Counted from the stretch's first letter, positions 28,291 to 38,557 are shown. The stretch: DNA of 64,000 nt from Echinicola arenosa (GCF_014841125.1 NZ_JACYTQ010000001.1:1178001-1242000), one strand, 5' to 3'. Translations and numbers: made by a program. Notes: generated by a model from the letters alone, not told the origin.

Positions 28291-30495
28291 TCAGTGTTTG
28301 TATTTATCAGTCAGTAAAATAAAATCTGCATCCTCAAGATATAGTTTCCAATCTTCATCATTCAAAACTAACTCAACTTCGATCTCATTATTCGATAGAC
28401 ATTTTTCTAAATATTTTAAAGCATTTTCTTTGTCTTGTTTTATAGCATATATACATGACAGGTTATAGCTACTTGCTCCTAATTCAATCGCCTTTTTGCT
28501 CTTATCAATTGCCTCTCTATACAAATCTTCAGACTCTTTTCCTGTTTTGGTCTCAGCCAAGTTACCCAAATAAGTTCCCCAGTTGTATAGGGCTTCTTGA
28601 TAATCTGGCTTTATTTTTAGGGCCTTAGCGAATTTCTCAAATGCTTGCCGATATATATCTTCAAATTCTTTTCCTAACTTGATTTCAGCTAATTGCCCTA
28701 AATAAGTCCCCCAATTATAAAAGACTTCGTATTTATCAGGTTTTATTTCTAGGGCCTTCTCGAATTTTATAAAGGATCGTCGATACAAACCTTCCGCTTC
28801 TTTTCCTGATTTCGTATTGGCTAAATCTCCTAAATAAGTCCCCCAGTTATAAAAGGCTTCATGAAAGTCGGGTTTTATTTCTAGGGCCTTCTCATATTTA
28901 TTAAACACCTGTCGATATAAAACTTCCGCTTCCTTTCCTGATTTGGTTTTCAATAATTTTCCTAACATATTTCCCCAGTTGTATAAGGTTTCGTATTTGT
29001 CAGGTTTTATTTCTAGGGCCTTCTCATATTTATCAAATACCTGTCGATATAAACATTCCGCTTCTTTTCCTGATTTTATTTCAGCTAGGCTACCTAATTT
29101 ATTTCCCCAATTGAATAATGCTTCGTGAAAGTCAGGTTGTATCTCTACGGCTTTCTCATATTTCTCAAACGCCTGTTGATACAAACCTTCTACATCTTTT
29201 CCTGATTTCATTTTTGCCAAATCACCTATCTTATTTCCCCAGTTGTACAAAGCTTCATGAAAATCATGTTTTATTTCTAGGGCTTTCTCATATTTCTTAA
29301 AAGCCTGATTATACATATCCTCTGATTCTTTTCCCAATTTTGTTTTTGCTAAGTCACCCAACTTATTCCCCCAGTTATTGTACAAACCAGACAGCAAACT
29401 GTTAATACCGTCATCCTCCAATTCAACTGTCTTTTCTTCAATCGACTTTACACGCTCTAAATCATAAGATTTAGAAATTAATAAATCAATAATCTCTTTC
29501 TTTAATTTGTCAACATCTAAATCATTTTGTTCAATTTGAATGGATTCTTTCATTTCAAACTGTTTGATTGATCTCTCAATATCTTTTTTAGCAATTTCTA
29601 GCCTTTCTTTTACTCCTTTGAAATGTTCCTCTTCGTTAATGTCATTTATTCCTTCAATCATCTCTCTTAATGAAGAAAATGGTTTATCTAAAATTTTTGG
29701 CTGACCGAGACCTAATGATTCATTTAATTTTAACATAAATGAATCTGAATCATACCCTTGAATATAATGTCCATTGATATTTAAGGAATTTAAAAAGTCT
29801 TTAACTTTCGTCTCTGGCTCATTTTCTTTATAACCAACCCAATACAACCCATTATCAAACCGGCCTAATTTTTTAATATGCTCAAAAACAGGATCAGAAC
29901 CACTATAACCAATTAATATCCATTGCCTTTTATTTTTAATGCTATCAAATATTCTGGGCAGAGTTGCTTTAACCTTCTTCATTTCATCATCGGTATTTAG
30001 TAACCAAAGCCCATGATGTTGCCCATGCAAATAAACTACGGACTGCTCTTTAAATGTAGTTGTGGTAAGGTCTTTAAGAATCGCCATGTCATATGTTGCC
30101 GGGAATTCATTAAACAATGAAAGTGCACGTAGCATTAGGTTATCGAAATTTACAGTAAGTATATAATCGACATATCCGTTTTTAAGTAATTGGGCTAAAT
30201 AGATATGAGTAACATTTACTTTCGCATTATCAATATAATTTTTCAATAATACATTTCTCTGATGAGGTTGAAGACAAGCTAAGAGCTTTGAATAGGTCCT
30301 TTCACTTTCTTTAAGTTTGTTTATAAATGGGTTATCAGAATATCTATCTAATATGTCTTTTACAATTTCTTTAGCTAATGGAATATTTCCAGATTTTGAT
30401 GCTCCTGCCCCAAGAAAAAAGATAGGTCGAGGCTCTTCTTGTTCTTTAGCATCCTTCATCAAATAAGCTAATTCCTCTATTGTTATAGTTTTCAT
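28291..30495 (-). CDS. SIR2-like domain plus seven TPR-like repeats
   Basis: 734 residues from ATG 30495, preferred because AGG lies just upstream; an ATG 15 codons earlier is possible. Residues about 20-265 form a SIR2-like domain: GAGAS 29-33, TVNFDN 114-119, YLHG with candidate catalytic His157, and GYSGSDP 196-202. A charged coiled-coil linker (about 285-365) leads to seven near-identical 44-residue TPR-type repeats (about 373-681, each starting YNWG) and a capping helix region. SIR2_2-type domains in bacteria are often NAD-depleting effectors of phage defence (ThsA, DSR, SIR2-HerA). That role is inference here. The gene is strikingly A/T-rich by eye and sits inside the xylose locus, which suggests transfer. 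No partner gene is adjacent. Confidence 0.85.
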   Translation of the reverse strand: MKTITIEELAYLMKDAKEQEEPRPIFFLGAGASKSGNIPLAKEIVKDILDRYSDNPFINKLKESERTYSKLLACLQPHQRNVLLKNYIDNAKVNVTHIYLAQLLKNGYVDYILTVNFDNLMLRALSLFNEFPATYDMAILKDLTTTTFKEQSVVYLHGQHHGLWLLNTDDEMKKVKATLPRIFDSIKNKRQWILIGYSGSDPVFEHIKKLGRFDNGLYWVGYKENEPETKVKDFLNSLNINGHYIQGYDSDSFMLKLNESLGLGQPKILDKPFSSLREMIEGINDINEEEHFKGVKERLEIAKKDIERSIKQFEMKESIQIEQNDLDVDKLKKEIIDLLISKSYDLERVKSIEEKTVELEDDGINSLLSGLYNNWGNKLGDLAKTKLGKESEDMYNQAFKKYEKALEIKHDFHEALYNWGNKIGDLAKMKSGKDVEGLYQQAFEKYEKAVEIQPDFHEALFNWGNKLGSLAEIKSGKEAECLYRQVFDKYEKALEIKPDKYETLYNWGNMLGKLLKTKSGKEAEVLYRQVFNKYEKALEIKPDFHEAFYNWGTYLGDLANTKSGKEAEGLYRRSFIKFEKALEIKPDKYEVFYNWGTYLGQLAEIKLGKEFEDIYRQAFEKFAKALKIKPDYQEALYNWGTYLGNLAETKTGKESEDLYREAIDKSKKAIELGASSYNLSCIYAIKQDKENALKYLEKCLSNNEIEVELVLNDEDWKLYLEDADFILLTDKYKH
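28455..29379 (-). repeat. Seven tandem 132-bp repeats inside SIR2-TPR gene
   Basis: The seven 44-residue units are also conserved as DNA with an exact 132-bp period. For example, near-identical CCCCAGTT(A/G)TA stretches occur at about 28709, 28841 and 28973. High similarity between copies suggests recent expansion and possible copy-number change. Confidence 0.85.
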
Positions 30496-30688
30496 ATTAC
30501 CTACTTGTCTTTTCTTTTGGAATGAAGCACAATATTTCATTTGTATCTATCTAAAAACACCTGCCCCAATCTTAAACACATGTATATCAACAAATTAATG
30601 AATCTTTAATTATTAAAAAACACCATAACAAAGTAGTTTTAAATAGAAACAATAGATTACCAGTCCTGCTCTGGAAGGCTAATAAACC

Positions 30689-30718
30689 AAAAAAGGGACA
30701 GCCCAATTGAGCTGCCCC
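30689..30718 (-). terminator. Terminator after symporter
   Basis: On the minus strand GGGGCAGC pairs with GCTGTCCC (plus coordinates 30711-30718 and 30695-30702) around an eight-base loop, followed by a T-run. It ends the symporter transcript and separates it from the SIR2-TPR gene. Confidence 0.8.
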
Positions 30719-30743
30719 TGAATATTATATATTTTTTTTGATC

Positions 30744-32387
30744 TTACCAGAATACGATATACAAGGCGGCCAAAATACCACAGATCAAAATGGCTCCAAT
30801 CTTAAACTTGGTACTTGTAGCAAAAAGCTCCTGATCGATGGCAATCGCTTTTTTACTGTCTTTTCCTTTTCCTTCCAACAAACTGATGATCACCATCAAC
30901 ACGGACAATACTAGGAAAACAACGCCCATACGATCGATAAACGGCAAGTTTGGCGTAATAAATTTGAAAGCCGCCGATAGTGGAATCGTCAATACAGCCG
31001 CAGTCAAGGCGGCATTGGAAGTGGTTTTCTTCCAGAAGAAACCAAAAATAAAAATAGCAAATACGCCCGGAGACACAAAGCCAGTATACTCCTGAATATA
31101 TTGGAAAGCTTGATCCAGCTGTCTCAACTGAGGCGCCACAATCGCGGCTACCACAAAGGCCACCACTGCAGTAATCCTACCTATGGTCACCTGCTTGGAT
31201 TCCGACACATTCTTATTGATAAACTCACGATAAATATCAATCGTAAAGATCGTAGAAGTACTATTCGCCATAGAAGCCAAAGAAGACACAATCGCTGCTG
31301 TCAAAGCAGCAAAAGCCAAGCCCTTCAATCCTGGAGGCAATAACTGCAACAAGGTAGGATAGGCCCTATCTGACTTAGGCAAGCCTGTAACCGTATCAGT
31401 CATGGATTCTATAAAAGAAGCATCTGCGCCTTGCTGGATGATCACATATGCTGCAATACCAGGGATCACGACGATCAAAGGCATCAAAAGTTTTAAGAAT
31501 CCAGCGAAAATCATTCCTTTTTGTGCTTCATTTAAGCTTTTTGCGGCTAGCGCCCGCTGCGTAATGTACTGATTACATCCCCAATAGTTCAGGTTGATGA
31601 TCCACATCCCCCCGATCAGCACACTAATGCCTGGCAAATCCAAATAGGCATCCCGAACACCACCGGTTCCGTCAGGAATCATCATTTCACCTTTCTCAAT
31701 AATCATCGAAAAGTGACCAGGGGCCGCTTGTCTCAGCTGGCCAAGTCCTGACCATACATCGCCATCTCCCACAATAGAAAGAGCCAAATAAGTGGTCGCC
31801 AATCCTCCAGCAACTAAGAACACGACTTGCACCACATCTGTCCAAGCCACTGCTTTCAGTCCACCATAAATGGAGTAAACCATCGCAAATAGCGCCAAAC
31901 CGAATATACCATATTGAAGAGGCACGCCCATGATCGTTTCCAAACTCAAGGCTCCTAAGTACAAAACAGAGGTAAGGTTGACAAATACATAAATCAGTAA
32001 CCAGAAGATGGCCATGACCGTCCTCACCCGTCCATCATACCTTCTATTCAGGAACTGGGGCATGGTATAAATGCCTTCTTTCAGGTAAATGGGAAGGAAA
32101 AATATCGCCACAACCAAAAGTGTAGCGGCAGCCATCCATTCATACGTGGATATCGCGAGCCCCAAGGCAAAACCTGAGCCGGACATCCCGATAAATTGCT
32201 CAGCAGAAATATTGGAAGCAATCAAAGAAGCTCCCACCGCCCACCATGGCAGTGCTTTGCTGGCAAGGAAATAATCTTTGGAATCTTTAACGTGGCCTTT
32301 CTTTTCACGGGATACGACGATCCCCATAGTGATAATCAAAAGACAGTACGCCACGAAGACAACAAGGTCTAAAGTGTTAAAGGTCAT
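30744..32387 (-). CDS. Sodium/solute symporter, probable xylose or uronate transporter
   Basis: 547-residue SSS-family transporter, clearly paralogous to the protein at 19297-21171 (shared [60 protein letters not shown]) but lacking its C-terminal extension. About 13-14 membrane spans are expected. It lies 160 nt downstream of the esterase gene of the glucuronoxylan locus and on the same strand, so it may belong to that operon. Its other neighbours are xylose genes beyond the SIR2 insertion. Xylose or glucuronate is the likely substrate. Confidence 0.87.
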   Translation of the reverse strand: MTFNTLDLVVFVAYCLLIITMGIVVSREKKGHVKDSKDYFLASKALPWWAVGASLIASNISAEQFIGMSGSGFALGLAISTYEWMAAATLLVVAIFFLPIYLKEGIYTMPQFLNRRYDGRVRTVMAIFWLLIYVFVNLTSVLYLGALSLETIMGVPLQYGIFGLALFAMVYSIYGGLKAVAWTDVVQVVFLVAGGLATTYLALSIVGDGDVWSGLGQLRQAAPGHFSMIIEKGEMMIPDGTGGVRDAYLDLPGISVLIGGMWIINLNYWGCNQYITQRALAAKSLNEAQKGMIFAGFLKLLMPLIVVIPGIAAYVIIQQGADASFIESMTDTVTGLPKSDRAYPTLLQLLPPGLKGLAFAALTAAIVSSLASMANSTSTIFTIDIYREFINKNVSESKQVTIGRITAVVAFVVAAIVAPQLRQLDQAFQYIQEYTGFVSPGVFAIFIFGFFWKKTTSNAALTAAVLTIPLSAAFKFITPNLPFIDRMGVVFLVLSVLMVIISLLEGKGKDSKKAIAIDQELFATSTKFKIGAILICGILAALYIVFW

Positions 32388-32547
32388 TTTTTCTAATCAG
32401 GTTTAATGGTTTTTATTGATTTCAAATTGGGCGATAAGATATTGTTTTTTTCGGAAAGTTTCCTCATTACTTCAAGAACTATAATTATAAATTATCCTCA
32501 TTTCATGACAAGAGCTTAGTGGATGAGACCCGATGATCCTTAAATAC

Positions 32548-34494
32548 TCATTCCAACGTCATTTCAAAAGGCGATGCAGGCAATCCTTGTTGGTTCATTA
32601 AATTTGCCTGGACAGGATTATTAGCCCAAGCGTATCGAATTTTCTGGGGATTATCTATTGCTTCACACTTCACCATTACTTTTTTCCCTACTATTTGTGC
32701 TTTTGTCCAAACAAACACCCCATCTTCTCCAGCCACCGCAAAACCGGCTAAAGAATTTCCATCACTGGTCAATAACCCTTCCCCTACTTCCGCGAAAGTC
32801 AGTTCCAAAAATGCCCCCTTTTTCTCCACCGATTGGATCATTGGTCCGGAAAAAACTCCCTCATCTTCCCCGTAAGCTACCTTTTTGGCCTGTAGCGCCA
32901 ATCTATTCCCTACGTTTTTTTTATCCAGTGGATGAATATCATTGGCTTCTCCTACATCAATGGTCACCGCCATTCCGGTATGGGGAATGGACAAGCTCTT
33001 TCTTTGCGCTTCTCTCAGTTTTGCCCAATTACTTTCTTGCGGCTGCTCACTGCTGGCCATAAAGTTGGGTAGCTGAACAAAAAGGAAAGGCAGGTCATCC
33101 CTCTTCCAAGCTGCTCTCCAACCCTGGATCAAAGCTTCCATCTGCGCAACATATAGATCAGGTCTACCCGTATTGGATTCCCCTTGATACCACAGGATTC
33201 CTTTCACTGGAAAATGATGTATTGGCGCTACCATGGCTTGATAGAGTCCTAGAGGATTCCACCTAATAAAAGTTTGACCTTGAAGTTCGGGCATTTCCGC
33301 TCCCAAGTGATATTCCCAATCCTCTTGTAACGGAATCACCTTTTCCCCCAACACAAGTTCATAAGGTTTATCGCGGACAAATCCACCCCGGTCACGCTCA
33401 TTGATCACCCTAACCATTATGACATTCTTGCCAGGTTTTAGAACACCTCTCGGTACTTCATACCTTCTGGGAGGATACCGATAAGTAGTATTTCCTACAA
33501 AATTCCCATTGATAAACACAGAGTCAGCGTCCACGATGGTACCGAGCAACAACTTGGCATTGGCCTCATTCTCTAAGCTTTCATCCAGCTCAAATGTTTT
33601 TCTAAACCAAAACACCCCATGCATCGGCTCTGGCCAAAAATCTAGTTGCTCCATTTTAGTCCAGCCAAGCGGCTCAAAATCAACCTGATTCCAATTGCCA
33701 GTCTGGCTTTGGTAAGCCTTATCTTTTTGGTTAAGTTCTTTATACCAGTTTGTCATTCGTTCCCGATCGTCCTTTTCAATCTTTTTGATCAAATCAGGAT
33801 TCTTAAAACGCATGGCCTCATCGTAATCCTCCGGAAACCGCTTCAATTCCGCTTCTCTGATCCAAGACTGAATAGGCGAACCACCTACACTTGCATTGAT
33901 CAAACCTATTGGGATATCATAATCCTCTTGGATTTTCTTGGCAAAGAAATAAGCCACGGCCGAAAACTGGTATATATTTGCCTTATTGGCTGATAACCAT
34001 TTCCCTCCCTTGACATCCTGCTGAGGCTCACTGAAATCATAGGCATCCGGCACATCAAAATAGCGAATCATAGGATTGTTCGCTTGCTGGATTTCTTCGG
34101 GAAACATCGGTTCCACTCGGCTCATGGTCTGTTCCATATTGGATTGGCCGGAACATAGCCAAACATCCCCCAGCCAAACCTCATTGAATTGAAAACTATT
34201 GTCAACTCCTTTGATCAACATCTTATAGGGCCCACCGGCTTCCATTCCATCAAAGACCACTTCCCAAAGTCCTTTTTCATTGGTTTTGGTTTGTTTTTCC
34301 TCCCCAAAGAACTTTACATCCACTTGCTCTCCGGGCATTCCCCATCCCCAAATCCGAATGGTTTCTCCCCACTGCAGCACCATCCCCTCACTGATCAAAT
34401 GGGGAAGTCGCACTTCCGCATGAAGCTGCGAAGCCTTTATCCATACAAAAATTAATAAGACTAAAGATTTCAAGAATTGTTTCGACAAATACAT
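32548..34494 (-). CDS. Sialate O-acetylesterase-type (SASA) carbohydrate esterase
   Basis: 648 residues with a signal peptide (cleavage near QLHAE). The SGNH-hydrolase motif SGQSNME and the later block WYQGESNT mark the SASA domain. A GH2-type jelly-roll segment (FWFRKTFELDES to VPRGVLKPGKN) is inserted between the two halves, as in many Bacteroidota members. In a glucuronoxylan locus it most likely removes acetyl groups from xylose residues rather than acting on sialic acid. It begins 3 nt after the GH115 gene and ends the tight operon core. Confidence 0.9.
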   Translation of the reverse strand: MYLSKQFLKSLVLLIFVWIKASQLHAEVRLPHLISEGMVLQWGETIRIWGWGMPGEQVDVKFFGEEKQTKTNEKGLWEVVFDGMEAGGPYKMLIKGVDNSFQFNEVWLGDVWLCSGQSNMEQTMSRVEPMFPEEIQQANNPMIRYFDVPDAYDFSEPQQDVKGGKWLSANKANIYQFSAVAYFFAKKIQEDYDIPIGLINASVGGSPIQSWIREAELKRFPEDYDEAMRFKNPDLIKKIEKDDRERMTNWYKELNQKDKAYQSQTGNWNQVDFEPLGWTKMEQLDFWPEPMHGVFWFRKTFELDESLENEANAKLLLGTIVDADSVFINGNFVGNTTYRYPPRRYEVPRGVLKPGKNVIMVRVINERDRGGFVRDKPYELVLGEKVIPLQEDWEYHLGAEMPELQGQTFIRWNPLGLYQAMVAPIHHFPVKGILWYQGESNTGRPDLYVAQMEALIQGWRAAWKRDDLPFLFVQLPNFMASSEQPQESNWAKLREAQRKSLSIPHTGMAVTIDVGEANDIHPLDKKNVGNRLALQAKKVAYGEDEGVFSGPMIQSVEKKGAFLELTFAEVGEGLLTSDGNSLAGFAVAGEDGVFVWTKAQIVGKKVMVKCEAIDNPQKIRYAWANNPVQANLMNQQGLPASPFEMTLE

Positions 34495-34497
34495 GGC

Positions 34498-37377
34498 TTA
34501 TGGGTTTGATTTTGAAAAATGCATAAAACTCTCTTCAGGACCCAGATAGCTTTCATTGAGCCCTCCAGTGTCAATTACTATCTTTTGGATCACCACGGCA
34601 GGATCAATCAGCCAAATTTTGACACTATGTTCGCCTGGCGCATCAATCACATGTTTACTGGTCTGGATATTGATGTTTTCACCCACCCATTTATTCCACA
34701 TATATCCATTTTCTCCATGGTGCAGATACAATATTTGGGGAGCTTCATCATCCACTGAAATCCCTAAGCGCAAGCCTTCTTCTGTATTTTTAAAATTCAG
34801 TGTGGGAGAAAGATAGGTATAAATATTTATCGGCCCTTTTGAAGTAAAATAAGCCTTATATTCTACATAATTACGGGGACGCTCCACTTTTTCAATTTTA
34901 TAGGAAACAGGGAAAGCGGTTAGCCCATCACCTGTTTTTCCTAAACCGGGAATTACCTGCCATTTAACTGGAGACACGACCTTTTGGTTGGTAAAATGCG
35001 GAGCTTCCATAGAGATATAACCTCCACTTTCTATAAATCCCGTAAAGTCATCTGGCACCTGGAACTTATGCACCGGTAATTTTATCGTCACCGATTCACT
35101 TGCTGATTGGAGTACTATTTCCCCTTCATGTTTTCCCAAGTCTAAACTTTCCCAATCTATGGAAACCTCAAGTTGTTCCTTTTCTTTGAATGTTCCATTT
35201 TCCTCACTGAGGGAAAGCCATGCTGGCTTTTTTACAATTTCATAAGATACTGCTGACTGCCCTCGATTAAAAAGGTTGATAAATGCATTATAAGTTTGAT
35301 AAGGGCTGATGGTTGGAAGCGCTAAACTTTTACTATCGGGATAAAAGGCAGCTATTCCAGAGGCCGTCACGCCCAAACTTCCCGTTTTTGGTATACTGAT
35401 GTTTTTTACAGTGGGCATTGCATTTTTTTCTGGTTGCTGCCAATAAGTGTAACCAATATGGGTTTGGTCCATCATATGGTTCCATTTACCATCCAACAGT
35501 TCATGATAGTCCATGGTCAACGCAGCATCCTTTTTAAAAAGGCTTTCCACTTCCTGTGCCATTTGATTGGTGAGTACATGGCCTTGCTCAGCATATAAAT
35601 GGTTTTTTGCCGTAGCCAAGTACATTTCATTCAAATTGGAACAAGCCAATACAGGAAACAACACCAGTTGAAAATAAGCCGCTTGATAAGATGGCTCCAA
35701 CTGATCATAGATTTGTTGGGCTCTATTTGCCAGGCCCTTATAGTCTTTGACCACCTGCTCAGCCTCTTGGTAATGTGTCAAACTATACGTATGCTGATCC
35801 AGCATTTCAGGTTTTCTCCTGCTATTAAATTGGGTGTATAGCTCTAAAATGTCAGCAATTTCATTTTCCAAACCAACACCAAACTGGTCACGGACCCACT
35901 GCACGGTATATTCAGGAAGCCTTTCAGCAGGCCATTCCTCTGGACGCCAAGCATAATCCAAGAAAAATGAAATGGGCAATTCCATCGGCTTGATATCTCC
36001 TACATTGACAACCCATATCCGATCCACACCATGCTCATAGGTTAAATGCATCTGCTCCCAGACCCTTGAAATCTGACTTGTATTTAGCCATTTGTAATTC
36101 CTAGGCCCACCGACGTAGTCAAAATGATAATACATACCATAACCCCCAGCATGCTGTTCCTTCCCTATTTCAGGCAATTTCCGGACATTTCCCCAATTAT
36201 CATCACACAATAACAACGTCACATCATCCGGCACACGCATGCCTTTGTCGTAGTATTCCTGCACCTCTTTATAAAGCGCCCATACTTGCGGTGTTGTCTC
36301 GATGGGCTTTTGAGTTACCTCCTGAATAATTTTCCTTTGGTCTTTAACGATTTTCTCCAAAAGGGCGATATTACTTTCCTCGCTCATCGGTTCATCACCA
36401 TCTCCACGCATTCCCAAAGTCACTATACTTTCATTTTCACCCATCCGCTTGATTCCCGTCCTCCAAAACTGTTGGAGTTCCTCAGCATTGGTCTTATAAT
36501 TCCAGTCCCCTTTACCGTATCGACTCCATTCTACATGGGCACGCATTAGGGGTTCGTGGTGTGAGGTACTGATCACCACTCCATATTGATCGGCCAACTC
36601 AGCATTCATAGGATCATCGTCATAAAGTGACCTTCCCCACATGGCCGGCCAGAGAAAATTACCCTTTAGCCGCAAAATCAATTCATAGACTTTTTTATAA
36701 AAATCGTGGTTAAAACCTCCAAATTTTTCTATTGCCCATCCAGCCAAAGCAGGCGCTTCATCATTGATAAAAATCCCTCTATATTTGACTGCTGGTGAAC
36801 CGAGACTATACCTTGTATGCTCCACAAAAAGCCTTGTTTTTTTCTTAATCGGAACATCTGCCCACCAGTACCATGGACTCACGCCGATCTGTTCAGACAT
36901 TTCATAAATTCCAAAAATTGTCCCCCGCTTATCACTGCCCGCAATGACCAAAGCTTGTTCTACCCCTACAAAAGGCTCCTCAATGGTTTCAACCACGAAG
37001 GTTTCCCACCTGCCTGCTATCCCCGACACCTTGAGCTTTCCAGAAGCCACCAACTGATCGATCAGTCCTCCTGTTCCAAAGGTTCCAATGATGACCATAT
37101 TTTGAGACTCAGGAATAGAGCTTGATCTAATTAAATCCGTCTCCTTTCCAGTAACGGCCTTGATATCTTTTTGAAAATTTTTGGCGGCAATCATTACCCC
37201 TTCATCAACAGCATCATCCACTATTAATGGAACTGCTATGTCATTAACAAGAGGGAAGCGTCCGTATCCGCCAGCTTCTGTGACAATATGCTTATCCTGC
37301 CGAGCCATCGTGTAGGAGTTCGACAAAAGGAAAATCAATACAAATAAAAAAACTTTAAGGCTTTTAAGTTTATTCAT
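34498..37377 (-). CDS. GH115 alpha-glucuronidase
   Basis: 959 residues with a signal peptide (TMARQDK cleavage region). Family GH115 features follow the N-terminal ITGKET-type domain: YRGIFINDEAPALAGWA, LKGNFLWPAMWG, VVISTSHHEPLMRAH, VTLLLCDDNWGNVRKLP and GGYGMYYHFDYVGGPRNYKW. A C-terminal beta-rich region ends the protein. GH115 enzymes remove (4-O-methyl)glucuronic acid from internal xylose of glucuronoxylan. It lies 4 nt after uxuA and 3 nt before the esterase gene, so it is part of one operon. Confidence 0.95.
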   Translation of the reverse strand: MNKLKSLKVFLFVLIFLLSNSYTMARQDKHIVTEAGGYGRFPLVNDIAVPLIVDDAVDEGVMIAAKNFQKDIKAVTGKETDLIRSSSIPESQNMVIIGTFGTGGLIDQLVASGKLKVSGIAGRWETFVVETIEEPFVGVEQALVIAGSDKRGTIFGIYEMSEQIGVSPWYWWADVPIKKKTRLFVEHTRYSLGSPAVKYRGIFINDEAPALAGWAIEKFGGFNHDFYKKVYELILRLKGNFLWPAMWGRSLYDDDPMNAELADQYGVVISTSHHEPLMRAHVEWSRYGKGDWNYKTNAEELQQFWRTGIKRMGENESIVTLGMRGDGDEPMSEESNIALLEKIVKDQRKIIQEVTQKPIETTPQVWALYKEVQEYYDKGMRVPDDVTLLLCDDNWGNVRKLPEIGKEQHAGGYGMYYHFDYVGGPRNYKWLNTSQISRVWEQMHLTYEHGVDRIWVVNVGDIKPMELPISFFLDYAWRPEEWPAERLPEYTVQWVRDQFGVGLENEIADILELYTQFNSRRKPEMLDQHTYSLTHYQEAEQVVKDYKGLANRAQQIYDQLEPSYQAAYFQLVLFPVLACSNLNEMYLATAKNHLYAEQGHVLTNQMAQEVESLFKKDAALTMDYHELLDGKWNHMMDQTHIGYTYWQQPEKNAMPTVKNISIPKTGSLGVTASGIAAFYPDSKSLALPTISPYQTYNAFINLFNRGQSAVSYEIVKKPAWLSLSEENGTFKEKEQLEVSIDWESLDLGKHEGEIVLQSASESVTIKLPVHKFQVPDDFTGFIESGGYISMEAPHFTNQKVVSPVKWQVIPGLGKTGDGLTAFPVSYKIEKVERPRNYVEYKAYFTSKGPINIYTYLSPTLNFKNTEEGLRLGISVDDEAPQILYLHHGENGYMWNKWVGENINIQTSKHVIDAPGEHSVKIWLIDPAVVIQKIVIDTGGLNESYLGPEESFMHFSKSNP

Positions 37378-37381
37378 AGTG

Positions 37382-38557
37382 CTAATATTCTTGAATCATT
37401 AAAGTTCTGGAAATCCCTAATTCCAAGCCCCTCAGCTCTGCAAGCCCCTTTAAACGTCCAATGGCAGAATATCCGGGATTGGTCACTTTATTAAGATCGT
37501 CTAGCATTTGGTGGCCATGATCAGGCCTGAATGGAATAGGCAATTCTCTCTTAGCATTCAACTCCACCAGCTTCCTCATAATGGCATACATATCCACATC
37601 CCCGTCCAAATGATCTGATTCATAAAAATTACCCAACCTATCTTTTTTTACGTTTCTGAGATGCGCAAAATATACGCGACCTCCCACAGCATCCAGAATT
37701 TTAGGCAGGTCATTATGACTTCCTGCTCCAAGCGAACCTGTACAAAAACAAAATCCATTAAACGGTTTATCAACCGCTCGAAGTATATACTCTAGGTCCT
37801 CCTTACTGGAAGCAATTCTTGGCAAGCCCAAAATAGCAAATGGAGGATCATCAGGGTGAATGGTCATTTGAATCCCTTCTTCCTCACATACTCCTGCTAT
37901 ACTGGATAAAAAATAGACCAAGTTTTCCTGTAGCCCTTGCTTCCCTATTCCTTTATAAATCTTTATACTTTCTTGTAGATTTCCCAAAGTAACTCCCCCC
38001 TCGGTCGGCACTCCCATTAAAATAACCTCGGTAAGCTCATCCAATTTTTCAGGGGCCATATTGGCATACCTTTCTTCTACTTGCTCTAGGATTTCTGTTT
38101 GGTAAAAAGCTGATGCACCAGACCTCTTTAAAACCTTTATATCAAAAACTGCCAAATCCACCCAGTCCAAATAAAGTGCTTTGGCGCCATTTTCAAGCGG
38201 CCAGGCCAATGCAGTTCTGGTCCAATCCAGAACGGGCATAAAATTATAACAGACAGTTTTTATTCCACAAGCTGAAAGATTCCTTAATGTTTTGCGGTAA
38301 TTTTCCAGATAAAATTCACAATGCTCATTGCGTGTTTTGATGGCTTCATGAACAGGTACACTTTCCACCACAGACCACTTTAAACCCGCTTCTTCAATTT
38401 GCCGTTTTCGTTCCAAGATCAGCGCTCTTGGCCACTCATCGCCATGGGGAATTTGATGTAAGGCAGAAACCACTCCTGCTGCACCTGCCTGTTTGATATC
38501 TTTAAGACTTACCGGGTCGTTGGGCCCGTACCATCGCCAAGTTTGAATTAATCCCAT
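37382..38557 (-). CDS. uxuA: Mannonate dehydratase UxuA
   Basis: 391-residue TIM-barrel enzyme that dehydrates D-mannonate to 2-keto-3-deoxygluconate in glucuronate catabolism. Characteristic stretches are TWRWYGPNDPVSL at the start, VESVPVHEAIK, MTIHPDDPPFAILGLPRI and FCFCTGSLGAGSHNDLP with metal-binding His and Cys, and FAHLRNVKK. Length is typical. It sits between susD and the GH115 gene, coupling side-chain release with cytoplasmic use of the uronate. Confidence 0.97.
   Translation of the reverse strand: MGLIQTWRWYGPNDPVSLKDIKQAGAAGVVSALHQIPHGDEWPRALILERKRQIEEAGLKWSVVESVPVHEAIKTRNEHCEFYLENYRKTLRNLSACGIKTVCYNFMPVLDWTRTALAWPLENGAKALYLDWVDLAVFDIKVLKRSGASAFYQTEILEQVEERYANMAPEKLDELTEVILMGVPTEGGVTLGNLQESIKIYKGIGKQGLQENLVYFLSSIAGVCEEEGIQMTIHPDDPPFAILGLPRIASSKEDLEYILRAVDKPFNGFCFCTGSLGAGSHNDLPKILDAVGGRVYFAHLRNVKKDRLGNFYESDHLDGDVDMYAIMRKLVELNAKRELPIPFRPDHGHQMLDDLNKVTNPGYSAIGRLKGLAELRGLELGISRTLMIQEY

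Noticed and set aside
28455-29379. CRISPR-like array because of regular repeats
   Set aside because: The 132-bp period is fully coding, repeats are adjacent without spacers, and they translate to 44-residue TPR units.
32548-34494. Sialic acid catabolism from the esterase family name
   Set aside because: No other sialic-acid genes (nanA, nanE, neuraminidase) are present; the operon is for glucuronoxylan, so xylan deacetylation is more likely.
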